Below, piece by piece: positions 31,771-43,197 of a stretch of DNA of 64,000 bases (its first letter is position 1; every line of letters begins with the position of its first letter). The stretch comes from Filosporella fistucella. Taxonomy: Eukaryota; Ascomycota; Leotiomycetes; Helotiales. Below the pieces are notes generated by a model. The model did not search any database, was not told the origin of the DNA, and was given only the letters and a program-made list of their open reading frames with translations. The stretch spans positions 992,001 to 1,056,000 of the forward strand of contig JAQJZZ010000017.1 in assembly GCA_030077755.1 (NCBI GenBank), written 5' to 3'. A program made the translations under genes and the position numbers.

Positions 31771-33761
31771 ATGGGTAGCATCGCAGTTCAGCCTTCGGCC
31801 ATCGTCGAGTCCGCCAATCGGTGCGAACCTGGCTCTTTTCCTCTCGTTACAGCAAAGTATCCTGCCGCCAGTGGAGCAAATCCTGCTGATCCGGACCAAG
31901 TAGCGTCTCAATGGGTTACAGCTTTCAATGATGCTATTGGAAAACCAGATATCGCTCCGATTTGTAAATTGTTTCTCGAAGAATCCTTCTGGCGAGACCA
32001 GTTGTGTCTCACCTGGGACTTTCATACACTACATGGCCCGAAAAAGATTGTCGAACTGTTGACCAATTCTAAGAGTGCTCCAAGAATCAAATCCATTGCT
32101 CTCGATAAATCTTCCGCCTACCGCTCCCCAAAGACTGTTACCCTTGATAGCGAGGGCAATGTGCCGGGTATCCAAGCATTCTTGAGTGTTGAAACTAATG
32201 TCGGGCGTGGTGAAGGTCTTGTTGTTCTGGCTCATGAAGAGAACGTTTGGAAGTCATTCACCCTGTTCACGTATCTCAAAGAGCTGAAAGGACATGAAGA
32301 GACAGTTGGAAAAAGGAGGTCCATGGGTGTGGAGCATGGTACTCACACCTCGCAAGAAAATTGGCTGGACCGAAGGAAAGCAGAAGAGAAGATGGAACAT
32401 GAAGAACCTGCCGTTCTCATAGTCGGTAAGTGAAAAAATAGCAATGCTAGTATCGAGTACTGACAATAGCAAGGTGCTGGTCAGTCGGGTCTAACGATAG
32501 CGGCGAGGCTTAAAGCCCTTGGCGTCAAATCTTTGATCGTCGATCGAGAAGAGCGAATTGGAGATAATTGGCGTACTCGCTATCACCAGTTGGTTTTGCA
32601 CGACTGCGTGTATTTTGACCACCTCCCTTACTTGCCATTCCCCGAAACTTGGCCTGTCTTCACTCCCAAAGACAAACTCGGAGATTGGTTCGAATCCTAT
32701 GTCAAACTATTGGAGTTGAATGCGTGGACCCAGACAAGTATCTCAAAGTCCTCATGGGATGAGAAGGAGACAAAGTGGACGATTACGCTTGATCGCATTG
32801 TTGATGGGAAAACTCAAACTCGTGTGGTTCACCCTAGAGTAAGCTCCAAATCCAAACTATAGCTCATCTCTAACAGTAACAGCATGTCATTCAAGCAACA
32901 GGTGCTTCCGGAGTTCCAAATTTCCCATCCGACATCAACGGCCTGTCCTCGTTCTCCGGCACCGTAGCCCACTCATCCAAATACAAAGGCGCTCTTCCTT
33001 CTCACGGCCAAAATAAGCGCGCCATCGTCGTAGGCTGCTGCAACTCCGGCCACGACATCGCCCAAGACCTGTACGAGAATGGCTACTCTGTCACAATGGT
33101 TCAACGCTCCACAACCCTCGTCCTTAATGCCGAAACCAATCTTATGGATATGGCTGGCCTGTATGGCGAGGACAGCCCACCTAATTCCGACTCCGATGTC
33201 ATTTTCTGGAGTAAACCAAATCCAGTCGCTAAGAGGGGAAACATCGACATGACGAAGAAGCAAAATAAAGTCGATGAGAAGACGCTTTTGGGCTTGGAGA
33301 AAGCAGGATTTAAAGTCGATAGTGGCCCTGATGATAGTGGACTCTGGATCAAGTACCTCCAGCGAGGTGGAGGATATTATATTGACGTTGGCTGCAGTCA
33401 GCTCATCATCGACGGCAAGATCAAGATCAAGCAAGGCTGTGAGATCAAAGAGATTGTACCAGACGGGGTCATCTTCTCAGATGGTGAGAAGCTGGAAGCT
33501 GATGAGATTGTCTTTGCAACTGGTTACCAAAATATGAGAACCCAATGTCGCAACATCTTTGGAGACGAAATCGCAGATCAGGTGAAAGATGTATGGGGAT
33601 TCAACGAGGAAGGTGAGTTGCGAACTATCTGGCAGAAGAGTGGACATCAGGGATTCTGGTTTATGGGTGGGAATCTGGCCATGTGTAGATGGTACTCAAG
33701 GAGCTTGGCGTTGCAGATCAAGGGACTCGAGGAGAATTTGTATAAATATGAGGATTCGTAG
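31771..33761 (+). CDS. Flavin-containing monooxygenase with N-terminal NTF2-like domain
   Basis: FAD/NADPH monooxygenase of 632 residues. Exons are 31771-32425, 32474-32838 and 32883-33761. Introns are 48 and 44 nt with GT-AG ends, and both restore frame (VGAGQSG and PRHVIQATGAS). Residues about 40-190 look like an NTF2/SnoaL-type domain (WVTAFNDAIGKPD...). The FAD motif VLIVGAGQSGLTIAARL is at about 213-228, the conserved FATGYQ-type motif is near 580, and the NADPH site is VVGCCNSGHDIAQDL (about 386-400), where the usual middle Gly is Cys. The order matches fungal and plant YUCCA-like FMO proteins. Substrate is unknown; indole-3-pyruvate or aldehyde/ketone oxidation are family possibilities. 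No signal peptide, so probably cytosolic. Confidence 0.88.
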
Positions 33762-34428
33762 AGAGTCGGGGCTTCGACCAGTTGCCAGTTGTACATCTGA
33801 TATTTGGCTGATTTGCTATTGGTCAGTTGATGCCAGCGAATAGATGAATGCAATTGATAGTGATGATTGATTTCCATCTTCACTATGTGCTTCCTATTTG
33901 TGCAGTAGGTAGGAGGTATTTAGTGTACAACACACTATGATCAGATTATCCATTACTTAATGAGAAGGGTCAATTCGTAGAATAATTTCCGAAAACCTTA
34001 GCTGTATACAACGTTAGACAAAACATTGAATCTTAAATCTACAATGTCTAGCTAAGCATTTACGCTTTAGGGTAAGAGTAGGGAAGAAACTGGACTTTCA
34101 GCAATCCGAGACGATGTAAATTTCATCCTATGAAGAAAGGGGCAGCCAAATCTCAGCTGCAGATTGCACTTTTCAGATTTGTCAAAAGTGCCAAAATATA
34201 TTTCTGAAAATGACTATTCCCTACAACGCCTATATCTTAATGACATTCAACGTCCAAATCCTAGACTCCTACTGAACGCAAATTTTGGGGTATGGAAATC
34301 AATACTCGCCAGCAGAGCAATGCAATCCCTCCAAGACTTCGAAAACAACAGAGATATATGGTTGCTGTAAACCCCATATACCTCCCAGGTACATTCAGGT
34401 CATTACACATACTGGAGATACAAATTCT
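33762..34428. other. Convergent 3' flanks, 667 bp
   Basis: Spacer between the stops of the monooxygenase (plus) and the MATE gene (minus). No supported gene; short ORFs are AT-rich chance reads. Confidence 0.5.
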
Positions 34429-36519
34429 CTACCCCGCGTTGTTCCTATCACGAGCGTCCTTCACTGCTTGTTCCCAATCCGCTCGGAAAATGAAGTAGGC
34501 TTCCGCTGCCGCAACCCTATTGTACATTAGCATCATTCAATCACAGGATTTGTTGAGAAACTTACAGTCCCAAGGCTAGAGCAACTCCACTCCACAAACC
34601 TTCTAGTTCCCAATGCAGTCCAAATGCAGTCCCAAAAGAGATGGGCATTGCGACTACATAGTAGCAGAATAGATTGACCCACCCTCCAATCTCCTGTCGA
34701 CCAAGACCTCTGAGCAAACCGTTGCAATTTGCTGCCAGTGCATCGAAAAGCTGGAACGCGGCACAAAGTGGTAGTACGGAAGCCACGAGATCAATGACTC
34801 CCTGGTCATTGGTGAAAAGTTGGGGTATATAATTGCGAAGGGAAGAAAGAAGGATGACATTGAAGACACCGACGATCGAGGCCGCCACAATTGCCTGTTT
34901 TCTATTAGCAAACCAAATTTGAGCACTAATAGGATAATACATACTACTTTGGCGCTGGTCTTCGCAGCATCTGAAAGCGTTGCTCCAATAAGGTTGGCAA
35001 CACGAGTTGATGCCGCAATGGAGATGGGGAATGGAATCTGGAAAGTCAAAGCAGTCAGAGTACTCAAAATACTCTGGGCGGCCAGATGAGTAGTGGAGAA
35101 GTAACTCGATGCCAAAGTGAGAATTTCGAACGCAAGAAATTCTGCTTCAACCATGAGTAGTCCTGGTAGAGCCAATTTGATCATGGGACCCCAATTAATA
35201 AATGCTTTCTTGGTGAATCCATTCCAACATTGCCTCCCATCCACAAATCTGACATAGAGAAAGAGGAAAATCGGGAGAAGTGTGTCGGTGATAGAAACTG
35301 CAATGGGAGCACCAATGAACCCCCAGCCAAGATGCCAAACAAGGAACCAATTCAGAAAAGCATTCAATGGTGCTGCAACCAATAATACATAAGTGGTAGC
35401 AGAGAATAGCCCTTGTGCCTGTACGAATCGTTTGCCACTTTCAAATGCTGCGTATCCGGGTGCTCCCACAAGTAGAACTCTCAGATAGAGGCCAGCAAAT
35501 TCGGCGGACTCTTTCTCAGGCACAATCTTCTCCAGAATTTTCTCGGCACTCAACCAAATTATGCCAATTGGTATAGTGATAGCCCAAAGAAAGTAAACCA
35601 TTCGTTGCAATTGCAATCCAACAAGATGTTTCTTCCCACTTCCATATGCTTGTGCACACAAGGTGTCCAAACTTGTTGCAAGACCTTGATATATAGCATA
35701 TCCACTAATGTTCGCAGTCATACTTGCAAGACTAACAGCTCCCAACTCAACTTTGCCAAGATGTCCCACGGTGAAGATTGACGCAACAGTAAGTGAATAT
35801 TGCAGAACAAAAGTCACCACCAGTGGGCTCGAATATCTCCATAATGTCTTCGCCTCTCGTTGCCATGTAGTTTTGATCTTTCCTGCCGCCACCGCGGCCT
35901 CCCATTGTGCATTTAGTCGTTCGTGTTTCGACCGAGCAGATTCAATCGGTCCATTGGGGAGTAACGCAGAGGTTTCAGAAGGCTCGGCAGAAAATGCCAC
36001 TTCTTCCGGAAAAGCTTCCTCGTCTTCTCGTTTTGGTCTCCTGCTGCTGAACAGCTTTCGATATATTTGACTGACAATGTTTTGTTTGGGGGGCTCAGGA
36101 TGTTTTGGGGGCGCCAGATTGTTGTCTCTTAGCAGACTTCGCTCTTCATTTCTCGACTGTTTCTTCTCTTTTTTAGTGAGGTACTTAGTCTCGACAAGCT
36201 GGGGCGTGATTGCGGGGCGAGCTCCACCGAATGCCACCCACGAAGGTCTTCTGTACGAATTTGCTAATTGATGCTGAAGTGCATCCCCATCTGGCCGAAC
36301 AGTGGAAGCGCTTGAGGACTCGTCGCTGGAAGTCTCTCCACTATCTGGAAATGGATCCTCGTACTCGTCGCACTCTGCAATATCGCGTGCTATTGATTCC
36401 TGGGCAATCGGTGAGCCTGAGAGATAAGATGCAGATAAATATGATGTGCTGAATGGAGATCTCGCGACAGACGCCTGTCTGCCAGGTGGGGAATTGATCG
36501 GTCTTGCAGGAGTCGACAT
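34429..36519 (-). CDS. MATE family multidrug/metabolite efflux transporter
   Basis: Proton- or sodium-coupled MATE transporter of 663 residues, close in plan to yeast Erc1-like proteins. Exons are 36519-34945, 34894-34566 and 34516-34429; introns are 51 and 49 nt. The last exon (VAAAEAYFIFRADWEQAVKD...) continues the final loop and tail in frame. Residues 1-215 are a Ser/Arg/Glu-rich disordered cytosolic region, longer than in many relatives. The membrane domain then starts with WRYSSPLVVTFVLQYSL, and family signatures include FTVGHLGKVELGAVSLASM, GLATSLDTLCAQAYGSGK, QAQGLFSATTY and GLLRGLGRQEIGGWVNL. About twelve helices are visible. It probably acts in vacuolar or plasma membrane; the substrate cannot be told. 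Confidence 0.92.
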
Positions 36520-38473
36520 CTTGACTCTTGAATTTTGAGAGCTGTGAGCTCGTGAGTATTGATTGTATTACGCAACAGCTGTTGTTGAGTCACTGCTTCA
36601 ACTCTGAGCTGGTACGGCCCAGATATGAATGTGAAGTGGTAGCAATTGTTACAGAGTTATCCTTATATACCCACGACAGCATATATAGATTTGGAAGAGT
36701 AAAGCAAGAGTGGAAAGGAAGAAAGAGAAAAATCCCAAGTCCGGCAACATTTCTATTGCTTCCCACCATCATAGCTTCCGTCCCGCCAAAACCCACTCAT
36801 TCGCCAATTCGCCCCTCCAGCCAGAGATAAGGCTCGGCTTTACCGCAATAGGAAGTGCTATGCGGAGGAACCGCGGCCAGATCTTATTTCCCTTAGCAAT
36901 AAATTGACTGGGGTTGTACTGTAAGCCGTAGAGGTTGGCACAAAGACCTGGAGACAACCTCATTTCTGTGACTGCGGGGTTGCACTGCAGTTTGAACGAG
37001 AAAACAAATTTCGAGATGGGGGGTTTCATTTTTTTCATCCGATTTCTGGAACGGGGAAAGCTTAATCCGAATCAAGATTTGGGGAGAATCACGAGCAAAC
37101 TCCGACTTTTTCTCATTCTCTCATTTTCTTTCACTTTTAAAATATGTATACTCGTGGAGCTATAAGGGCATATTTGATCTTGATTTGTCAATCTTTCGAC
37201 AGTATATAGAAGTAATCCACAATTAAAAGCTGGAGACTGGAAGGAGGTCACTATCACGTGCAGCAAGCTGTGTGACTTCGACCCTCCGCTGTTAGTTTGT
37301 TCAATGCTTTATTCTACTCTGAGGATGATTGTGAAAAAGCACATTGAGAAATAGTGGGCGTTTGTTTCCATCCATATTTTCCATATTTCCATCCCTCTTG
37401 ACCTTAATAGAGGTGGCTGATACCTAGATAGCAAGTGTAACTCAAGCCAGAGCACTCCTGAATATTGATATCCTTTTTCTGTATACCCGATATCTAATGT
37501 ATCCATATATACAAGACTGACAATCTCATTCAAGTCCCAGCCTAGAAGTCTCTCCATATCGACAATCAGGCACGATCAGAATATGATCTGAAATAAGCAC
37601 GAGATCACTTCTTATTTGAACAACTTGCCTTCCTCACTTTTGCAGTTTTTATTAAAGAAGATGGGGAAAGATTACAAAGTGAAAAAAAGGTCATTCAAGT
37701 TTTAAGCAAGCGAAGAAAGGACACTTCAGGTGTTTGAAATATATCGTGAGTTTCATTCTATCCTTTAACGAAGGAGATGAGTGTGGTACAGAGATGAATT
37801 GAGTTGGTCAAATCCATAAGTTTGAGCAGAGTAGGCCTGGGCAATCAGTTGTAATGATTCTGGAAGGTAGCATAGCCATTTACTTCCGGGTGTTCAGATA
37901 CTTTCCAGCAGATATTGGCGAGAGAGAATTCTCCTTACAACCTTTCTCTAGTAAACTGTAACTTCTGATTAAGCGTGGAGAAGGAATGGGAATGGGTTAC
38001 GATGAAAACAGGTCGCCCGGGCAATTGCAAGCCCTTGGAACGCTGAGAATAGCAGGAGGAACAGAAAAGAAACATCACTTCTGAATCCTGACCACTCATA
38101 GGTACTCTGTAGCAAGCCCAAATGTAGAAAGAGGGCGCGTGCCAGTAGGCAAGCAGCGAAAGCAATCACACGAAGAACAATCACGATACTAATCGTGACT
38201 CTCCTCATTTATTGGAAGTATCTGTCTCTACTCAATTGAACAAACAATACCTACCTAGAGCAATCCTTTGAGAAAGGTAGAACCCCGTTGTGATTTCCCC
38301 AGGCCCGCCAAGCCCCATCCCGGCTCCGTTCCGCTCTCGCTCCCGCAAACTGACATCACATCACCGCTCCCCCAGTTCGCGTGCTACAGCTCCAGAAGCG
38401 TATTCTCACTATATTACACTCCACACCTTACCTCAATTACCTCTTTCTCGAAACAACGATTTGAAACGAGGAA
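36520..38473. other. Nearly 2 kb spacer between divergent genes
   Basis: Holds the promoter of the MATE gene at the left and of the DUF202 gene at the right. No gene can be supported between. A CACGTG occurs at 37255-37260. A 79-codon hydrophobic ORF (37969-38208, minus) lacks context and is not called. Confidence 0.45.
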
Positions 38474-39414
38474 ATGCCACAAGCAGCGGATATAGAGGAA
38501 GTGGGAAGGAATACCTACCGTCCGTTCGGGATACCGGTTTGTATCCGGCCGGTGGATGTTACTCGGTAGGTCTTATTGTTTTCTTGAGCGGGATGGAGCT
38601 TTTTTTTTGGATTGGAGAAGGGAATAGAGAGAGGAGAGAAGCGAGATATGGGATGAAAAGGGGTGAGGGATGTGGGATGAGAACGGGGAAGGGGACATGT
38701 ATAGGGGAATATGCGGAGAATTGAAGAATACTAACTCACATCACAGACACAACGGCCCCTCAATCTTCTGTGTCCCTCCCTTCTTCGGCCCCCTCCTCTT
38801 CGACAACACAGACAGCGATGCCCGCGACCACTGCGCGAACGAACGAAGCATGTCTCCTCCCTCCCTATCCCCAACTCAGCCCGTACTCTTCCTTCAGCAA
38901 ATACTAACTGCTCCCACAGCATTCCTCTCCTACCTCCGCCTCTCCGTCTATATGGCCGTAGTTTCAATAGCAATCGTGATATCCTTCCACCTCAAATCGC
39001 AACCCTCGCGACTGGAGCTGCAGATGGCCAGACCGCTGGGTATAATCTTCTGGTTGCTGAGTCTGGCGTGTCTAGCCCTGGGGTTCGGGAATTATATCAA
39101 GACGGTGAATAAGTATAGTAGGAGGGCGGCGATCGTGCAGACGGGGTGGAAGACGCAGTCGGTGAGTTTGATATGTGTTTCTTTGCTGTGAAAGCTAGTG
39201 GAGATATAGGAAGAAACCGAGGAGCCCAGCTACTTATGGGAGATTTGGCAAGGGGATACGCTCGTATATAAACCTCATTTGCTGTGGGGGTCGAGTCTAG
39301 CTGGGCATTTGTTTTATTATAGCTAACATAATCGCTCAGGTCCTCACGCTGGTTGCTTTTTCAATCGTGGCTGTCTGCGTGCTGTTTCTGGCGACAAATT
39401 CGAAGAGGTCTTGA
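38474..39414 (+). CDS. DUF202 family small membrane protein (GC-AG intron)
   Basis: Three-helix membrane protein of 169 residues in the DUF202 family, which is related to the membrane domain of vacuolar polyphosphate (VTC) proteins. Exons are 38474-38565, 38747-38847, 38920-39161 and 39340-39414. Introns 1 and 3 are ordinary GT-AG. Intron 2 (38848-38919) starts with GC and ends CAG, with a perfect TACTAAC branch site 15 nt before the end. Splicing it restores DHCANERTFLSYLRLS, the conserved DUF202 signature. It is 72 nt and stop-free, so retaining it would add 24 residues in frame. Helices are SVYMAVVSIAIVISF, GIIFWLLSLACLALGF and LTLVAFSIVAVCVLFL. Likely located in the vacuolar or another internal membrane (inference). 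Confidence 0.88.
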
Positions 39415-39724
39415 GGTCCATGTTTCGCGATTGAGAGCACGACATTTGGTGGCGTTATTGATCATAAAAAGCGAGGAGTTTGGCATACCCCATTGGCATT
39501 GAAAAAATATTCATAGTATTGTTGTAAAACTAATTTCATTGATACAGTATACTACCTACGTCTTCATTCGCGTAGAAATTAACCAGTCGATGTCCATTTA
39601 ACAGGGTCCAAAAATTTGTTACAAATACCCACTTTAATGCCTAACTACGGGCGTGCTGTCAAAAGCTCCCTGCACCTTCAGCGTTTCCAGATCCTTTGAT
39701 TCGTACCGGTGCTGATCGGAGTTG
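39415..39724. other. Convergent 3' flanks, 310 bp
   Basis: Between the stops of the DUF202 gene (plus) and the GMC gene (minus). Nothing seen beyond UTR-like sequence. Confidence 0.5.
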
Positions 39725-42667
39725 TTACGATGCTATTATATCGCCCGGTGTTTGTGTAGCTCTTTGGCCTGTGACTGATGACGGTGAATGGGGATGTTTC
39801 GTGTGACTTGGATGTGTTGAAGTAGGTATGTGCCTCCCGCGGATTAAGGTGAAGTGGATGAGGAAACTGGTTGAGCTGGAAATTCCACCACTTGTTACAC
39901 CACTTGTTGAAACGGTAGAGGCCACCGTCTGATGGTCAGTCGAGGCAGTGGTTGAAATATGGTCGGCAGTTGACCTACTAGAATTGCCGGGTCCAAAGAA
40001 GATAGACGCTGCGTTGAGTATTACATCACTTTTCACTGATGGAATCGGAGCAGGCGGCGGTAGTTGGTCGGTGGCAGCGCCTGAAGCAACAGCTAGTCGT
40101 GTAGATGTTATAGTGCTGTTGAAGCCGGTGATTAGGTTGCTATTGACAAGTTCTGGAAATGTAGAGGCCGTTTGAACAGATTTTGATGAGCTCGACGAGA
40201 GTATCGAGTGGTTTCCAATGACGGGTCCTTGACGAGCGAAGCCTGAATGTGCTCCGCATCCTTGGGGAGTGATACCCTGATTGTCGGCTTTTATGATGTC
40301 TGCTGCCTGAATGGTTTTAGTCATATATACTGATTCATTACTCGCCATTGTAACTCACCTTCTCCGCAACTGCATAGATTGGAGCTTGAAGATGTGCTGC
40401 TGGCACAAGGGGCATGATGCCTCCATCAACAATTCTCAGATTTTTTGTCCCGTACACTCGAAGGTGGGTATCAACAACTCCACCAAGTTCGAGAGGAAGC
40501 ATCGAAGTCGAGCCCGTCCCATGAAACTCTGTTCTTATTCCACTTTGTATTGCTGGCATAAGCGACTCTACAGTAGCATCTTGGAAGAACGGAAAGTATG
40601 GAGCCGGTTGCAAAAGCCTCATTGCCGACGTATTAAGAAGTCGATTGTTAAATAGCAGAGCTTCCGCTAGTATCTGGCAGTCGAGCGGATTTGAACAGTA
40701 CCGTGGATCAACCAATGGTTGTTGGAAAGGGTTTGTGGATTGGATATGCACACTGCCACGGGAGAAAGTGTGCATCCCAGCAACTGCAAGAAGGCCAACG
40801 TTGTCGTTCAGAATTTCGTAGGCACCCACATCTGTTCGATTGATGAGATCGACAAGGATTCTCTTCTGAGCGTCATATCCTGCAATGATAGTGCGATCCA
40901 AGCCAGGGATTAAATGTAGGGTTGCATTTTGATTCATCGCATCGGCCATCATGTTCGAAGAGTTTTTAGAGACTGAGAGCAGAGAAGGGAAGGCCACAGT
41001 GTTTATAGCACCCGCTGTCCACGGTCCTGATAAAGTTAGATGGATGCGATTTCAACATCATTACAATGCATACCTGTTTTGTTAACATAGTATTCCTGCT
41101 CGATTTGAGAAAGAAGTGTCGGATTATTGTACAGCATGTCAATGTTGAAGTAGCTGGCATTCGAATAATAGTACACGACTCCCAGGTAAGGATGGTCCTG
41201 AAAATTGTTTCCAACACCAGGAAGATTGAGCGCTACTGGGACGTTGAGTTTGTTGAGGATGTCTGCAGATCCAATGCCCGAGAGCTCAAGTATTTGTGGC
41301 GTATGGGCACTTCCTGCAGCGAGAATGACTTCTCGCGAGCAGGACACTCGCTGTAGTGCGAGACTCCCATCTGTCACAAACTTTTATCATCAGTATAGTC
41401 GATATCTAGACATGCTCAACCTACCTTAACTCCACCAATCCAAAGACCTGCAGGGTAGTCCCGATGGAGAAGGTTGTGAAGAGGGCTGACGAGTACCCGG
41501 ATTGCATGTCGTCGTGTAGCCAAATGAAGATTTGGACGATCACTGTATCCATTGTCATAGTATGCCAGTCTTGCATACGAACGTGTTTGGTTATCCGGAT
41601 TTATACTGTCAGGAATAAGCATTCCACCTGCGGCGGTTCCATTGTTTGGATCGGTAAGTGTTGGGATGCCAAGCTCTCGCAGGCCATCAAGAAAGAGTTC
41701 TGCAAGGTCAGCAATAGAAATAAGGCTTGAAGACTCGCCGACTTACGAGATTGGTTGTAGAAATATCTTGGATAGCTGACATGAACAGGGCCGTTCGTGC
41801 CATGTGTCGAAGCATCCGGTTGAATGTAAAGCCTTCGGCTGAAGTCTGCATCTACGTTGTCGGTATAATTCTCACTCTTCCACAATTACTTAGTGGATTC
41901 AGTTGAATCACAATCAGGCGTCGAACCTTTTTAAAGTAAGGTAACAGATCAGCCCATCCCCAACCTGGATTTCCAAGCGCTTCCCAGGCATCACTTAGAA
42001 TTGATCAGCTCCTGTTGTAAAGCATCGGACAGAGGGAACTCCTAAGATGGGAGATTCATACTAATCGGCACTTCCTCCTCTGGTCCCTAGGTTGCTATCA
42101 GCAGTGTGGTCTGGCAATCGATCGTGATTTAAGCCGTCTTTTCCCATGAAGGTATGGAACCGGCTTGAGGTAAGGAGATGGTAAAGCTTACAGCACATCC
42201 CATTTATCAAACTCCCGCCTCCGACACCTCTTCCCAGATCGTACGGTCTCGTTGCTCCATCGAGAAATGTCTGTGGAGCAGTCCAAAGATTCCAGTCGTA
42301 TTTTGTACCAAGACCATATCCTTCCTCGATCGGAAACATGATCAAATCTTCATAATTATCTCTATCCTATTTGAGCTGAAAATGTACATGGTTTTGTGTG
42401 AGTAACTACTTACAACTCACCGGCCTCCAGTACAAGAACCGTAACTGCCCCAAGTCAGCTTAAATCCAACGCGGGTTGTAACATTTGGCCCATACCGTTC
42501 GGATCTTCGGTAAGGCGATTGGCGACTACCAGGCCCGATATGCCACCCCCGACTATGATATAGTCGTAGCAGTCAAGAAATGGAGCATCAAGGTCTCTAG
42601 GGTCGAGATGGATCGCAGCAGTGAAGCTGAGGACGAGGAATAACCAGAGGCACAATGCTCGAATCAT
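39725..42667 (-). CDS. Secreted GMC oxidoreductase with Ser/Thr-rich tail, ten exons
   Basis: FAD-dependent glucose-methanol-choline family oxidase or dehydrogenase (aryl-alcohol-oxidase-like) of 806 residues. Exons: 42667-42496, 42444-42414, 42361-42192, 42086-42062, 41993-41927, 41876-41747, 41699-41421, 41370-41074, 41026-40359 and 40306-39725. All joins are in frame; exons 2 and 4 are only 31 and 25 nt. A signal peptide (residues 1-18, IRALCLWLFLVLSFTAA) precedes DYIIVGGGISGLVVANRL (ADP-binding). Next come GRGVGGGSLINGMCWTRG, SREVILAAGSAHTPQILELSGIG and the catalytic region HGTGSTSMLPLELGGVVD with VPAAHLQAPIYAVAEK (active-site His pair). Exon 10 adds about 190 residues, mostly Ser/Thr, past the normal family end. 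It may generate hydrogen peroxide outside the cell, as relatives do in plant-matter breakdown. Confidence 0.88.
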
Positions 42668-43197
42668 GGCGAGAAATGAGAAGGCTAGATGATTGGCAGA
42701 GGGTGTTTCCAGAATTTTACCAGAAGTTTTCTGGAAGGAAGTGGATTTACACAACACCAATGTATCAGGAGGGAGGGATACCCGTCTTACAGGCCGGAAG
42801 CTCTTGCCTTGTATTTGAAAGGTTGTACAACAGCAGATTGAAAATCAAACCCCACGGGAAATAAGTCCAATTTTGAACAACTCGTAACATCTCTGCTTCA
42901 AGATCTAGCTAGAAATTGAGACACAGCTATTAAGCACAAACTTTGCACAAAGCCAGATCTGCCCGATGACTTGCCACTAAGATCCTACACAAAAAAGTCC
43001 TACCTATTACACCCATAGTAGGATATATCTTTGATTGGGTGCCTGATGTGCCATATTCTTATTAATCAACCTCTTGGCTCGATAATTTGGGGCAGTTCGA
43101 TTCTTCAGGTGGGGGCTTTTCTTCAGCATCTGGATCTCGAGTCCAATGTATTGGCATCTCCATGATTGGGTATAAGTGAGGGAGCAATTGCCTTGAA
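42668..43197. other. Intergenic, 530 bp
   Basis: Contains the promoter of the GMC gene on the minus strand and the 3' flank of the radical SAM gene. No supported gene. Confidence 0.5.

Noticed and set aside
37969..38208. 79-codon hydrophobic minus-strand ORF
   Set aside because: No homologous motif, no splice context; hydrophobicity follows from T-rich DNA.
31771..42667. Possible secondary-metabolite cluster (FMO, MATE, GMC)
   Set aside because: No PKS, NRPS, terpene synthase, DMAT or P450 nearby, no pathway regulator, and an unrelated DUF202 gene between them.
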